Positions 26,808 through 34,409 of a DNA stretch of 64,000 nt are shown here, piece by piece (the first letter of the stretch is position 1; every line of letters begins with the position of its first letter). The position numbers and the translations under genes were made by a program. The notes under the pieces are model-generated. The model made no database searches, had not been told where the DNA came from, and was given only the letters and a program-made list of their open reading frames with translations. The stretch lies in the NCBI RefSeq assembly GCF_015352985.1, contig NZ_JACYXF010000001.1, positions 620,001-684,000 on the forward strand. Direction: 5' to 3'. Origin of the DNA: Noviherbaspirillum malthae. GTDB lineage: Bacteria > Pseudomonadota > Gammaproteobacteria > Burkholderiales > Burkholderiaceae_D.

Positions 26808-27122
26808 ATGGCCAACGACTACCTGTCCGAGATTCGCGATGTCAATCTCAGCTACCTGATGATTGCTCAGCAGATGATCCGCGACGATCGCGCCGAAGCC
26901 ATTTTCCGGCTCGGCATCAGCGGCGAAATCGCCGACCTGATCGCGGGCATGAGCAATGCGCAGGTTCTGAAGATGGCGAGCTGCAATGTCATGCTTTCCC
27001 GCTTCCGCTTCAACGATACCGCCATCCTTTCCACGCTGCTGCGCGACAAGGCGGGTGCGGCGGCGGCTCCTGTGCATGCATCGATCATCATGGCTTCGCA
27101 GGCGCCGGAAGCTCTGGTCTGA
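26808..27122 (+). CDS. flhD: FlhD-family transcriptional activator, solitary
   Basis: A 104-residue FlhD: YLSEIRDVNLSYLMIAQQMI and the helix-turn-helix-like MSNAQVLKMASCNVMLSRFRF match the family along its length. FlhD normally forms FlhD4C2 with FlhC, the master activator of flagellar genes, and is encoded beside flhC. No flhC or other flagellar gene is in this window; the next gene is unrelated. It sits 16 bases after the toxin gene, with AAGGAC before its ATG. It is either a paralogue with a new partner or the only flhD displaced from flhC; the window cannot decide. Confidence 0.85.
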   Translation: MANDYLSEIRDVNLSYLMIAQQMIRDDRAEAIFRLGISGEIADLIAGMSNAQVLKMASCNVMLSRFRFNDTAILSTLLRDKAGAAAAPVHASIIMASQAPEALV

Positions 27123-27174
27123 CGAGCGACTGGCGTGACCATCTGCAAGCGCCGCGGCCGAATGTCCTTATCGC

Positions 27175-27201
27175 CTCTTTCCGCCGAATGCGGAAAGAGG
27201 A
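27175..27201. promoter_or_regulatory. Perfect stem-loop between flhD and the tail-anchored gene
   Basis: Eleven-base arms (cctctttccgc and its complement) around cgaat. No T-run follows on the plus strand, so it is not a textbook terminator. It may be a transcript-end or processing structure after flhD. It lies 75 bases upstream of the next gene's start. Confidence 0.6.
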
Positions 27202-27276
27202 CGGTAACGCACACGCGTGCTTGTGCATGGTCTCTCCGGGATTCCGATTTCAACGCCGGCTGGCACGGAGGTTGAA

Positions 27277-28371
27277 ATGCATGCCCTGGATGTCGTCGAC
27301 AATCCTCTGCAATGGGAAACCGAACGTCAGAACCGGATTCTCCAGGAAGCCGCTGAACAGAGAAAGAAGCTCGCCCCCGGAGCCGCGGGACATGCTCCGC
27401 AGCGCAAGGACGGAGCAGCCGTCAGGAAGGAAGCGGCGGCGCCGAACGACGGCGCGCAGAAGAGCTTCATCGGCGACGTCGACCGTCTTCGCGACTACTG
27501 GATCGACAAGGTCCTGCGCATTCCGCGCATCCGTTCCGCACTGATCCCTCTTGATGATGAAAGCGAAGGCGAACTCTGGAGCAAGCCGCTTTCGCTGAGG
27601 AAAGCGGATATCGAACCCTTTGCCTCGTTCTTCCGCGGTTATTGCCGCTCCCGACTGTTCCTCGAGCCGGTGACCCTGCGTGGCGGGCAAATTGAAGGCA
27701 GCGAAGCGCTGCAGCTCGATTTCCCGGTGCGTGCGCTGTTTGAACTCAGGGGCTTCAACCCCGCGCTCATCTTCGATCCGCCGGTGCAGATCGATGCGCA
27801 GATCGAATTCCACGACCTTGAAGAGGACCTGCGCGATTGCCGTGATCATGCGCGGATGCGCCTCTTGATCGAGACGGCGGAAAACATGCACGACAAGCAG
27901 CTCGAGCAGGCTGTCGCCAAGGGGCGTGAGATGGGCGATGCGCTGCATGATGCCCTGATGGGCGAGGGGCATGTGAATCTCATCCGCGCATGGGAGCGCG
28001 TGCACCAGCGCAAGCCCAGCATTCAGGAACTGCACCTCATGCTGACGACCGGGCGCATCAATGTCGAGCAGCGGCAGGAGGCGACATCCCCCAGGCCGCG
28101 TCCGGCACCTGTGGCTGAAGCAAGACCCGTGGAAACGGCGCCGGTAAAGTCGATTCCGGTTCCGCGGCGGACCTTTGCGTCCCAGGCGCCTGCCATTCCC
28201 GTTGAAGTTGATGTGCTGGAGCAGGAAGCGGGCGCCCTCGCTTCTGGAAGCAAGGCTTCGTCAAAAGACGGCAAGGCATCCTCATCGTCCCGTACCCGCC
28301 AGATCCTTCTCTATCTTCTTCATGCAGCGGTCGGCACGGCCGCGCTGGCTGCCTATACCTGGTATTTCTAG
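27277..28371 (+). CDS. Tail-anchored hypothetical protein, 364 residues
   Basis: A family I do not recognise. The N-terminal 75 residues are charged and probably disordered. A folded core (about 75-260) contains DRLRDYWIDKVLRIPRIRSA, FFRGYCRSRLFLEPVTLRGG and a helical region EEDLRDCRDHARMRLLIETA. A Pro/Ser-rich linker (270-335) leads to a single hydrophobic segment at the very end (about 342-362, LLYLLHAAVGTAALAAYTWYF in part), so the protein is predicted to be C-terminally membrane-anchored with its core in the cytoplasm. GGAGG lies five bases before the ATG. It is separated from flhD by a stem-loop; a shared function is not shown. Confidence 0.75.
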   Translation: MHALDVVDNPLQWETERQNRILQEAAEQRKKLAPGAAGHAPQRKDGAAVRKEAAAPNDGAQKSFIGDVDRLRDYWIDKVLRIPRIRSALIPLDDESEGELWSKPLSLRKADIEPFASFFRGYCRSRLFLEPVTLRGGQIEGSEALQLDFPVRALFELRGFNPALIFDPPVQIDAQIEFHDLEEDLRDCRDHARMRLLIETAENMHDKQLEQAVAKGREMGDALHDALMGEGHVNLIRAWERVHQRKPSIQELHLMLTTGRINVEQRQEATSPRPRPAPVAEARPVETAPVKSIPVPRRTFASQAPAIPVEVDVLEQEAGALASGSKASSKDGKASSSSRTRQILLYLLHAAVGTAALAAYTWYF

Positions 28372-28451
28372 GTCGGTGAACTGAACAGGTTTGATGCGGT
28401 AATCAGTGCGTTCCCGCCCTTTCAAGGGCGGCCGGCGAGGTGGAGGAGCAG

Positions 28452-28517
28452 GGTGGGGATGGGTTTAGCGACCCGCGTCAAACCCATCCCCACCCCAACC
28501 CTCCCCTTGAAGGGGAG
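28452..28517. repeat. Inverted repeat plus GC-rich hairpin
   Basis: Fifteen-base arms (ggtggggatgggttt at 28452-28466 and its complement at 28480-28494) followed by CTCCCCTTGAAGGGGAG at 28501-28517. The 'cccatccccaccc' and 'ccccttgaagggg' parts recur at 8473-8577. It is intergenic and has no T-run. Confidence 0.65.
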
Positions 28518-28590
28518 GGGGCAAGGGTTTCGTGGTGCATGAGGCGCCTACGGACTCGGAATGCCTCGAAATACGGGGAACAAAACAGAA

Positions 28591-28618
28591 AAGGGTCTAA
28601 GCTTTCACTTAGACCCTT
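28591..28618 (-). terminator. Rho-independent terminator of tRNA-Lys
   Basis: On the minus strand AAGGGTCTAAG, loop TGAAAG and CTTAGACCCTT form an 11-bp stem followed by TTCTGTTTTG. It starts seven bases after the encoded CCA end of the tRNA. Confidence 0.9.
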
Positions 28619-28625
28619 CTAATTC

Positions 28626-28701
28626 TGGTAGGCCGTGCGGGACTCGAACCTGCGACCAACGGATTAAAAGTCCGCTGCTCTACCAACTGAGCTAACGACC
28701 C
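28626..28701 (-). tRNA. tRNA-Lys (anticodon UUU)
   Basis: 76 bases including an encoded CCA. On the minus strand the acceptor begins GGGTCGTT and ends ACGGCCTA-CCA; the D-arm contains AGCTCAGTTGGTAGAGC, the anticodon loop reads CTTTTAA with anticodon TTT, and the T-arm contains GGTTCGAGTCC. All four stems pair. A clear terminator follows. It reads AAA and AAG lysine codons. Confidence 0.97.
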
Positions 28702-29015
28702 AACGAGGCCCGCATTATAGCAACAATCTCCGGATTTGGAAGGCCAAGAGGGAAAAAGTTTTCGCGTGGTAAGAATTTTCGCTGTGGGGACATGTGCCGC
28801 TGCCGTGTGCGTCGGTTTGGGCAATGAACTCGCGGCAGCGATTCTGCGCATTCGCTCGCAGCATGAAAACGCCTTGGAGCCTGTTCAAGACAGTAGCGAG
28901 CGGCTTGAGTTCGGTACGAGGAGCGCTCGCATACGCGAGGAACGCAGGGCACCGCAGTAAATCTTCAAACAGGCTCTTCGGCGCCGGTTCCAATTTTGTT
29001 GTTACATGGCACTGA
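28702..29015. other. Gene-free gap with a MITE-like element
   Basis: The 314 bases between the tRNA promoter side and gspE contain no credible gene. The first 170 bases should hold the tRNA promoter (minus strand); the rest is the terminal-inverted-repeat element at 28877-28976. Confidence 0.55.
28877..28976. repeat. MITE-like 100-base element with terminal inverted repeats
   Basis: The ends are GAGCCTGTTCAAGA (28877-28890) and TCTTCAAACAGGCTC (28962-28976), inverted copies of each other with one mismatch and one extra base. The interior has CGAGCG and GCTCGC inverted motifs. No transposase and no clear target duplication are visible. Short frames across it are incidental. Confidence 0.6.
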
Positions 29016-30830
29016 TCAGCTTGATGCCGATGTCACCTTCAGCACCTCGTCGGCAGTGGTGAGGCCTTCGGCGATCTTCAGCGCGCCGGCGATGCGCAGC
29101 GGCTTCATGCCGTCGCTGATGCTCTGACGGCGCAGCGCATGGATGTCGGTTGCTTCCTTGATCAGCTTGGAGAAGGGCTGGGTGATGGTGAGAAGCTCGT
29201 ACAGGCCGGTGCGGCCGCGATAACCGGTCTGGCGGCATTCCGGGCAGCCGACCGGGCGGTAGACCGTCTTGGGCCTGGGCAGCGTCCAGCCTTCGGACAG
29301 TCCGTTCCAGACGTCGTCGTTCAATTCACCATCCGGCTTCTTGCAGTCCGGGCACAGCGTGCGCACCAGCCGCTGGGCCATGATGCCGATCAGGGTCGCT
29401 TCCAGCAGATAGTAGGGCACGCCGAGTTCGAGCAGACGCATTACCGCCGAGGGCGCATCGTTGGTATGCAGGGTCGACAGCACGAGGTGGCCGGTCAGCG
29501 CCGCCTGGATCGCCATCTCGGCCGTTTCCAGGTCGCGGATTTCGCCGACCATGATGATGTCAGGGTCCTGCCGCATCAAGGCGCGCACGCCGTCGGCAAA
29601 GGACAGGTCGATGCCGTGCTGGACCTGCATCTGGTTGAAGCTGCCTTCCACCATCTCGATCGGGTCCTCGACGGTGCAGACGTTCACTTCGGAGGTGGCC
29701 AGCGCCTTCAGCGTGGTGTACAGCGTGGTGGTTTTGCCGGAGCCGGTAGGGCCAGTGACGAGGATGATGCCATGCGGCCGGGCTGTCAGCGCATCCCAGC
29801 GCTTTGCGTCATCCGGAGGAAAGCCAAGTTCGGGCAGCGTCTTGACCACGACCTCGGGATCGAAGATACGCATCACCAGCTTTTCGCCGAAGGCGGTGGG
29901 CAGCGTGGACAGGCGCAGCTCGATCTCCTGTCCGCCGGCGGTGCGCGTCTTGATACGGCCATCCTGCGGACGGCGCTTTTCAATCACATCCATGCGGCCG
30001 AGCAGCTTGACGCGCGCGGTCATCGCAATCATCACCGCGATCGGCACCTGGTAGACCTGGTGCAGCACGCCGTCGATGCGGAATCGGATCGCGCCGAGGT
30101 CGCGCTTGGGTTCGAGATGGATGTCGGAGGCGCGCTGCTCGAAGGCGTACTGCCACAGCCAGTCGACGATGTTGACGATGTGCTGGTCATTCGCATCGAG
30201 CGTCTTGTTGCTCTTGCCGAGTTCGACCAGCTGTTCGAAATTGCTGCGCAGGGACACATCCTGGTTGCCGAACTTGTTGGCGCCCTTGATGGACTTGGCC
30301 AGCGTGAAGAACTGCGCGGTGTACTGCGCGATGTCGAGCGGATTGGCGACCACCAGCCGCACGCTGCGCCGGGTGATCTTCGCAATCTCGGCTTCCCATT
30401 CGACCGCCAGCGGCTCGGCGGTGGCGATCACCACGTCGGTGGGCGTGAGTTCCACCGGCAGGATGTTGAAGCGGCTTGCATAGGTGGCCGACATCACATC
30501 GGCCACCTTGGTGAAGTCGATCTTCAGTGGGTCGATGCGGAAGAACGGCAGCTTCACCTTGCCGGCCATCCATTCGCTCAGCCAGTCGAGCGTCAGCAGC
30601 CGGTGGGGCGGCGCGGCCGACTGCAGCTTGCACTGCGCCACCGCGGTCAGCGGATGCATGGCGACGGTGGCGTTGCGCAGCAGCGCCTGCGCCTGGTTGA
30701 AGAGCGCTTTCGCATCCGCCTTGGCCACGATGCCGTCGGCAAGCAGCCAGCTGAAAATCTGCTGCAGGTCGATGGCGCGGGCCGCGGGCTTTGCCGCCGG
30801 GGCGCCGGCCTGATCGAGTCTTGCGTTCAT
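29016..30830 (-). CDS. gspE: GspE/PilB-family secretion ATPase
   Basis: A 604-residue assembly ATPase. It has an N-terminal GspE-N/MshE-like domain (about 60-180) and a catalytic domain with Walker A GPTGSGKTTTLYTTL, the Asp box VCTVEDPIEMVEG, Walker B DIIMVGEIRDLETA and His box GHLVLSTLHTNDAPS, plus the tetracysteine zinc motif CPDC...CPEC near 505-545. Such ATPases power type II secretion or type IV pilus extension from the cytoplasmic face. No other gsp or pil genes are nearby, so it works with components encoded elsewhere. Its ATG overlaps the stop of the spermidine-synthase-like gene by four bases (ATGA). Confidence 0.88.
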   Translation of the reverse strand: MNARLDQAGAPAAKPAARAIDLQQIFSWLLADGIVAKADAKALFNQAQALLRNATVAMHPLTAVAQCKLQSAAPPHRLLTLDWLSEWMAGKVKLPFFRIDPLKIDFTKVADVMSATYASRFNILPVELTPTDVVIATAEPLAVEWEAEIAKITRRSVRLVVANPLDIAQYTAQFFTLAKSIKGANKFGNQDVSLRSNFEQLVELGKSNKTLDANDQHIVNIVDWLWQYAFEQRASDIHLEPKRDLGAIRFRIDGVLHQVYQVPIAVMIAMTARVKLLGRMDVIEKRRPQDGRIKTRTAGGQEIELRLSTLPTAFGEKLVMRIFDPEVVVKTLPELGFPPDDAKRWDALTARPHGIILVTGPTGSGKTTTLYTTLKALATSEVNVCTVEDPIEMVEGSFNQMQVQHGIDLSFADGVRALMRQDPDIIMVGEIRDLETAEMAIQAALTGHLVLSTLHTNDAPSAVMRLLELGVPYYLLEATLIGIMAQRLVRTLCPDCKKPDGELNDDVWNGLSEGWTLPRPKTVYRPVGCPECRQTGYRGRTGLYELLTITQPFSKLIKEATDIHALRRQSISDGMKPLRIAGALKIAEGLTTADEVLKVTSASS

Positions 30831-31684
30831 GGCTTTTCCAGTTTTTCCAGGCGCAGCTTGTGCCAGGCCTGCATGCCGTTGACCCAGGACTTGGTCGGCA
30901 GCCTGGTGGCGGCGGTGATTTGCGCGGCGCGCTCGTGCAGGACCTTGAAGTCGAGTTCCGGCTTGGTCTTGAAGGCGACCACCACCACGTTGCCCTCATG
31001 GACGGGCGCCAGGCACAGCGTATCCGCGAATGCGTAGCGCATCGCCTTGTAATTCTTGTTGTAGCTGGGATGGTCGCCGAACAGGTTGACCGTCATGATG
31101 CCGTGCGGCTTGAGGCAGGCGGCGCAGGCTTCGTAGAATTCCGGCGTATCCAGCACCGGTCCTTTGACGGTGGCATCGTAGAGATCGACCTGAAGCGCAT
31201 CAAGCGTGCCGTGGTTGGCCGGATCGGTGACGAATTCCATTGCATCCATTTCGCGTATCGACAGCCGCTCGTCTTCCTGCGGCAGCTTGAACATGGAATG
31301 GCAGACCGTGATGACGCCGGGATTGAGTTCGACCGCCGTCACCCGCGCTTCCGGAAACTGCCGGTAGCAGAACTTGGTGAGCGCGCCGGTGCCGAGGCCG
31401 AGCTGGGCGATATGGGCGGGCTGCTCGATGAACAGCATCCACGACATCATCTGCTGCGCATATTCCAGCTCGATCCAGTCGGGCTTGCGCTTGCGCATCG
31501 CGCCCTGTACCCACTCGGTGCCGAAATGAAGGAAGACCACGCCGTTCTGTTCGGACAGGGTGATGGGTGCGAACTTGGGTTTGCGCGGGGCCTTGGCCTT
31601 GGCGGCAGTTTCCGGTTTCCCGGACTTGCCGGGGCCGGCCTTGCGGTTGGCTTGCGCTTCCATGGAATTGCGTTTGATGAGCAT
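30827..31684 (-). CDS. Spermidine synthase-like methyltransferase-fold protein
   Basis: A 285-residue protein with a basic, disordered N-terminus (1-35) and a Rossmann fold: AQLGLGTGALTKFCYRQFP is the nucleotide-binding loop, TAVELNPGVITV the acidic strand, and LQVDLYDATVKGP corresponds to the spermidine synthase active-site DxYD region. It resembles the polyamine aminopropyltransferase family but is not close to classical SpeE, so the substrate is unsure. The four-base overlap with gspE implies translational coupling, although the functional link is unclear. An alternative start at Met8 is possible. Confidence 0.75.
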   Translation of the reverse strand: MLIKRNSMEAQANRKAGPGKSGKPETAAKAKAPRKPKFAPITLSEQNGVVFLHFGTEWVQGAMRKRKPDWIELEYAQQMMSWMLFIEQPAHIAQLGLGTGALTKFCYRQFPEARVTAVELNPGVITVCHSMFKLPQEDERLSIREMDAMEFVTDPANHGTLDALQVDLYDATVKGPVLDTPEFYEACAACLKPHGIMTVNLFGDHPSYNKNYKAMRYAFADTLCLAPVHEGNVVVVAFKTKPELDFKVLHERAAQITAATRLPTKSWVNGMQAWHKLRLEKLEKP

Positions 31685-31744
31685 GGCGATCAGGTAATCT
31701 GCCGTGCGCCGGGAAGGCGGACGGTAAAAAATGTTTCTGTCATT

Positions 31745-32260
31745 CTACAGAATGATGTTCTTCCATTGCGCCAGTTTTTCCTCGAAGGAAAGCTGGGCGT
31801 TGGCGGGCGAGGACGAAGGCAGCACCAGTGTTTCAAATCCGGCCTCGGCGAAGTAGGGTGCGTACTTGCCGGACGTCTTGCCATTGAAGCAAACCCGGTG
31901 CAGCTCCGGCGCCTCATGCCTGAGCATGGCGAAGTCGTTGGCCTGGGCCTGCCGGATGTCGGCATCGAGGCTGCCTTCGCGCTCGCACAGGGCGATGACG
32001 TCCCACAGGCCGATGCGATGGCCCAGCAGCCGGGCCAGCCGCTGCTCGTAGGGCAGGCCGGCAATCGGATCATCCAGCACGGCTGAAAGCAGGCGCCAGA
32101 ACTGGTTGCGCGCGTGGGCATAATATTGCTGCGCCGCAAGCGAGGCGGCGCCGGGGAAGCTGCCGAGGATCACGATGCGCGTGGACTGGTCGAGTACTGG
32201 CGGAAAGCCGGCCAGCAGGGCGCCCTGCGTCATCGGAATCGGGGTCGGAGTGAAGGGCAT
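31745..32260 (-). CDS. DNA-deoxyinosine (hypoxanthine-DNA) glycosylase, UDG superfamily family 6
   Basis: A 171-residue uracil-DNA-glycosylase-fold protein. ILGSFPGAASLAAQQYYAHA is the family motif 1 (GSFPG...S), NQFW follows, and the second motif is LPSSSPANA. Family 6 enzymes remove hypoxanthine produced by adenine deamination and have little uracil activity. The length is as expected. It is divergent from the SDR gene at 32348, with 87 bases between them. The start could also be Met10. Confidence 0.82.
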   Translation of the reverse strand: MPFTPTPIPMTQGALLAGFPPVLDQSTRIVILGSFPGAASLAAQQYYAHARNQFWRLLSAVLDDPIAGLPYEQRLARLLGHRIGLWDVIALCEREGSLDADIRQAQANDFAMLRHEAPELHRVCFNGKTSGKYAPYFAEAGFETLVLPSSSPANAQLSFEEKLAQWKNIIL

Positions 32261-32347
32261 GCCTGCATTGTAGCCGCTGCGGCACGACCGCCGCCGGGAC
32301 GCTGGTTTAATATGTCGTTATCGGAAAGACCACTACCGGGAGAAAAC

Positions 32348-33097
32348 ATGTCCAGAAAGGTCATCCTCATCACCGGCGGCAGCCGCGGGATCGGCGCCGC
32401 GACCGCCCAGCTGGCCGCTACCCAGGGGTATGCGGTCTGCATCAGCTATCTCAACAATCGCGCTGCAGCGGACGAAGTCGTGCAGGCCATCCTCAATGCG
32501 GGCGGCGAGGCGATCGCGGTGCAGGCGGACGTCTCCTCCCAGGAAGACGTCATCCGGCTGTTCGGCGCGGTCGACCAGTCGCTCGGCGACATCGGCGCGC
32601 TGGTCAACAATGCCGGCATCCTCGAACACCAGATGCGCCTGGAAGACATGGATGCCGGGCGGCTGGCCCGGGTCTTCGCCACCAACGTGACAGGCAGCTT
32701 CCTCTGCGCGCGCGAGGCAGTCCGCCGCATGTCGACCGCGCGCGGCGGCAATGGCGGCGCCATCGTCAACATATCGTCGATTGCCGCCAAGCTGGGCGCG
32801 CCGAACGAATATGTCGATTACGCCGCATCGAAGGCCGCGATCGACGCAATGACCATCGGCCTGGCCAAGGAAGTGGCGAACGAAGGCATTCGCGTCAATG
32901 CCGTGCGGCCCGGCGTCATCTATACGGAAATCCATGCAAGCGGCGGCGAGCCAGGGCGGGTCGACCGCGTGAAGGAAGCCGTGCCGATGAAGCGCGGCGG
33001 CGATGCGCTCGAAGTGGCCAATGCCATCCTTTGGCTGCTGTCCGATCAGGCTTCCTACACCACGGGTTCGTTCATCGATGTCGCCGGCGGCCGTTAG
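32348..33097 (+). CDS. Short-chain dehydrogenase/reductase
   Basis: A 249-residue classical SDR. The cofactor motif is TGGSRGIG, NNAG lies at about residue 90, the catalytic Ser is in IVNISS, and YVDYAASK carries the Tyr and Lys. The C-terminus (YTTGSFIDVAGGR) is typical of glucose/3-oxoacyl reductase-like SDRs. The absence of an acidic residue after the second strand hints at NADP preference. GGGAG stands six bases before the ATG. An AraC regulator follows after 37 bases on the same strand. The substrate is unknown. Confidence 0.88.
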   Translation: MSRKVILITGGSRGIGAATAQLAATQGYAVCISYLNNRAAADEVVQAILNAGGEAIAVQADVSSQEDVIRLFGAVDQSLGDIGALVNNAGILEHQMRLEDMDAGRLARVFATNVTGSFLCAREAVRRMSTARGGNGGAIVNISSIAAKLGAPNEYVDYAASKAAIDAMTIGLAKEVANEGIRVNAVRPGVIYTEIHASGGEPGRVDRVKEAVPMKRGGDALEVANAILWLLSDQASYTTGSFIDVAGGR

Positions 33098-33134
33098 CAG
33101 CGGTAATGGCGGTAATGGGGCCGACCGTGCCTGC

Positions 33135-33881
33135 ATGTTCCTCTGGCATGGCAGGGCGCTGATCGTCGGGCCGGGCATCGATTCCTCGCCGCATGCGCAT
33201 TTCGCGGTGCAGCTGACCCTCGGTCTGGACGGGCCCTTCCGCGCCCGCCTGGGAGAAGATCAGCCCTGGCTGGAAACCAGCGCCGCGGTCTTTGCACCCA
33301 ACCAGGCGCACCAGCTCGACTGCGGCGGTGCGACGCTGGCGCACCTGTTCGTCGAGATGCCGCTGCGCCAGCGGGCGATCGGCACCGTCATGCCTGCGCA
33401 GTATCATGCCTTGCCGCATTTTGCGTCGATTCGCAGCGCGCTCGATGCCGCGCGCAGGGGCGGACTCGGCGTGGAAAACGCGGCGCAGGCGGCCGAGCAG
33501 TGGATCGCCTGCGCGGTGCCGCAGGCGTTTTCGCCGGCCGCTTGCGATGCCCGCATCGCGGCCGTGCTGGAGTGGATTGCCGCGCATCCCGGCAGCGAGC
33601 CGAGCGGTGCCGAGCTGGCCGAGCGGGTGCATCTGTCGGAGAGCCGCTTCACGCATCTGTTCCGCCAGCAGACCGGCATGTCGCTGTCGCGCTACCTGCT
33701 GTGGACGCGCCTTCTTGCCGGGGTGGCGGCCGTGGCCCGGGGCGACAGCGTGACCGCCGCTGCCCATGAAGCCGGCTTTGCCGACCTGGCGCACATGAGC
33801 CGCAGCTTCCGCAATACCTTCGGCGTCATGCCGTCGGAACTGCAAAAGATGACGATTGCGTTCAAGCAGATTGCGCAGTGA
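33135..33881 (+). CDS. AraC-family transcriptional regulator
   Basis: A 248-residue regulator with an N-terminal cupin-like sensing domain (about 1-130, FAVQLTLGLDGPF and WLETSAAVFAPNQAHQL) and a C-terminal pair of helix-turn-helix motifs (about 150-245, LSESRFTHLFRQQTGMSLSR and AAHEAGFADLAHMSRSFR). Its place directly after the SDR suggests control of that gene or of a linked locus. The ATG at 33135 lacks a clear ribosome-binding site; no better in-frame ATG exists downstream of the SDR stop. Confidence 0.85.
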   Translation: MFLWHGRALIVGPGIDSSPHAHFAVQLTLGLDGPFRARLGEDQPWLETSAAVFAPNQAHQLDCGGATLAHLFVEMPLRQRAIGTVMPAQYHALPHFASIRSALDAARRGGLGVENAAQAAEQWIACAVPQAFSPAACDARIAAVLEWIAAHPGSEPSGAELAERVHLSESRFTHLFRQQTGMSLSRYLLWTRLLAGVAAVARGDSVTAAAHEAGFADLAHMSRSFRNTFGVMPSELQKMTIAFKQIAQ

Positions 33882-33943
33882 AGTCCTAAGATGATGATGA
33901 GCGGGCAAAGAGAACCGCCTTACATTAGAACTAGGAGACTGTC

Positions 33944-34387
33944 ATGGAAACTGTTGCGCAACGTCAGGTCGATGCCCTGCTGGACAAATACGGCGAGAGC
34001 CACCGCCATCCCGTCAATGAAGTGATTCACTGCATCTGCATCCCGGCCATCATCTTTTCCTTTCTCGGCCTGCTGTGGGCCCTGCATCCGCTGGCAGCGC
34101 TGGCCGTCTCGGCCGTTTCCCTTGTTTATTACCTGCGTCTGTCGGTGTCCTTCGCGCTCGGCATGCTGCTGATGTCGGGCGTCATGCTGTGGATACTCTC
34201 GCTGCTGCCGCAGTCGCAGGTGCTGGCCGTTTCGCTGGCGGTATTCGTCGTGTCCTGGATCGGCCAGTTCATCGGCCACAAGATCGAGGGCAAGAAGCCG
34301 TCATTCTTCGACGACCTGCGCTTCCTGCTGATCGGCCCGCTGTTCGTGCTGGCCATCCTGTACCGCCGCATGCGCATTGCTTACTGA
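33944..34387 (+). CDS. Mpo1/DUF962-like membrane protein
   Basis: A 147-residue membrane protein with four hydrophobic segments (about 30-48, 50-66, 68-88, 93-110). It opens with a soluble helix and the conserved YGESHRHPVNEVIH, and ends with QFIGHKIEGKKPSFFDD, both hallmarks of the DUF962/Mpo1 family. Yeast Mpo1 is an iron-dependent dioxygenase acting on 2-hydroxy fatty acids, and the conserved histidines here match that site. The bacterial substrate is not established. GGAG stands seven bases before the ATG. Confidence 0.85.
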   Translation: METVAQRQVDALLDKYGESHRHPVNEVIHCICIPAIIFSFLGLLWALHPLAALAVSAVSLVYYLRLSVSFALGMLLMSGVMLWILSLLPQSQVLAVSLAVFVVSWIGQFIGHKIEGKKPSFFDDLRFLLIGPLFVLAILYRRMRIAY

Positions 34388-34409
34388 CTGCTGCATTCTC
34401 CCGAACAAG

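Noticed and set aside
27277..28371. The gene after flhD considered as flhC
   Set aside because: No FlhC zinc cysteines or HTH; it is twice as long and has a C-terminal membrane helix.
28452..28517. The inverted repeat after the tail-anchored gene as its terminator
   Set aside because: It has no T-run and its sequence recurs at 8473-8577, so it is better listed as a dispersed repeat.
29139..31037. A 632-residue open frame antisense to gspE
   Set aside because: Shadow; Walker motifs are on the other strand.
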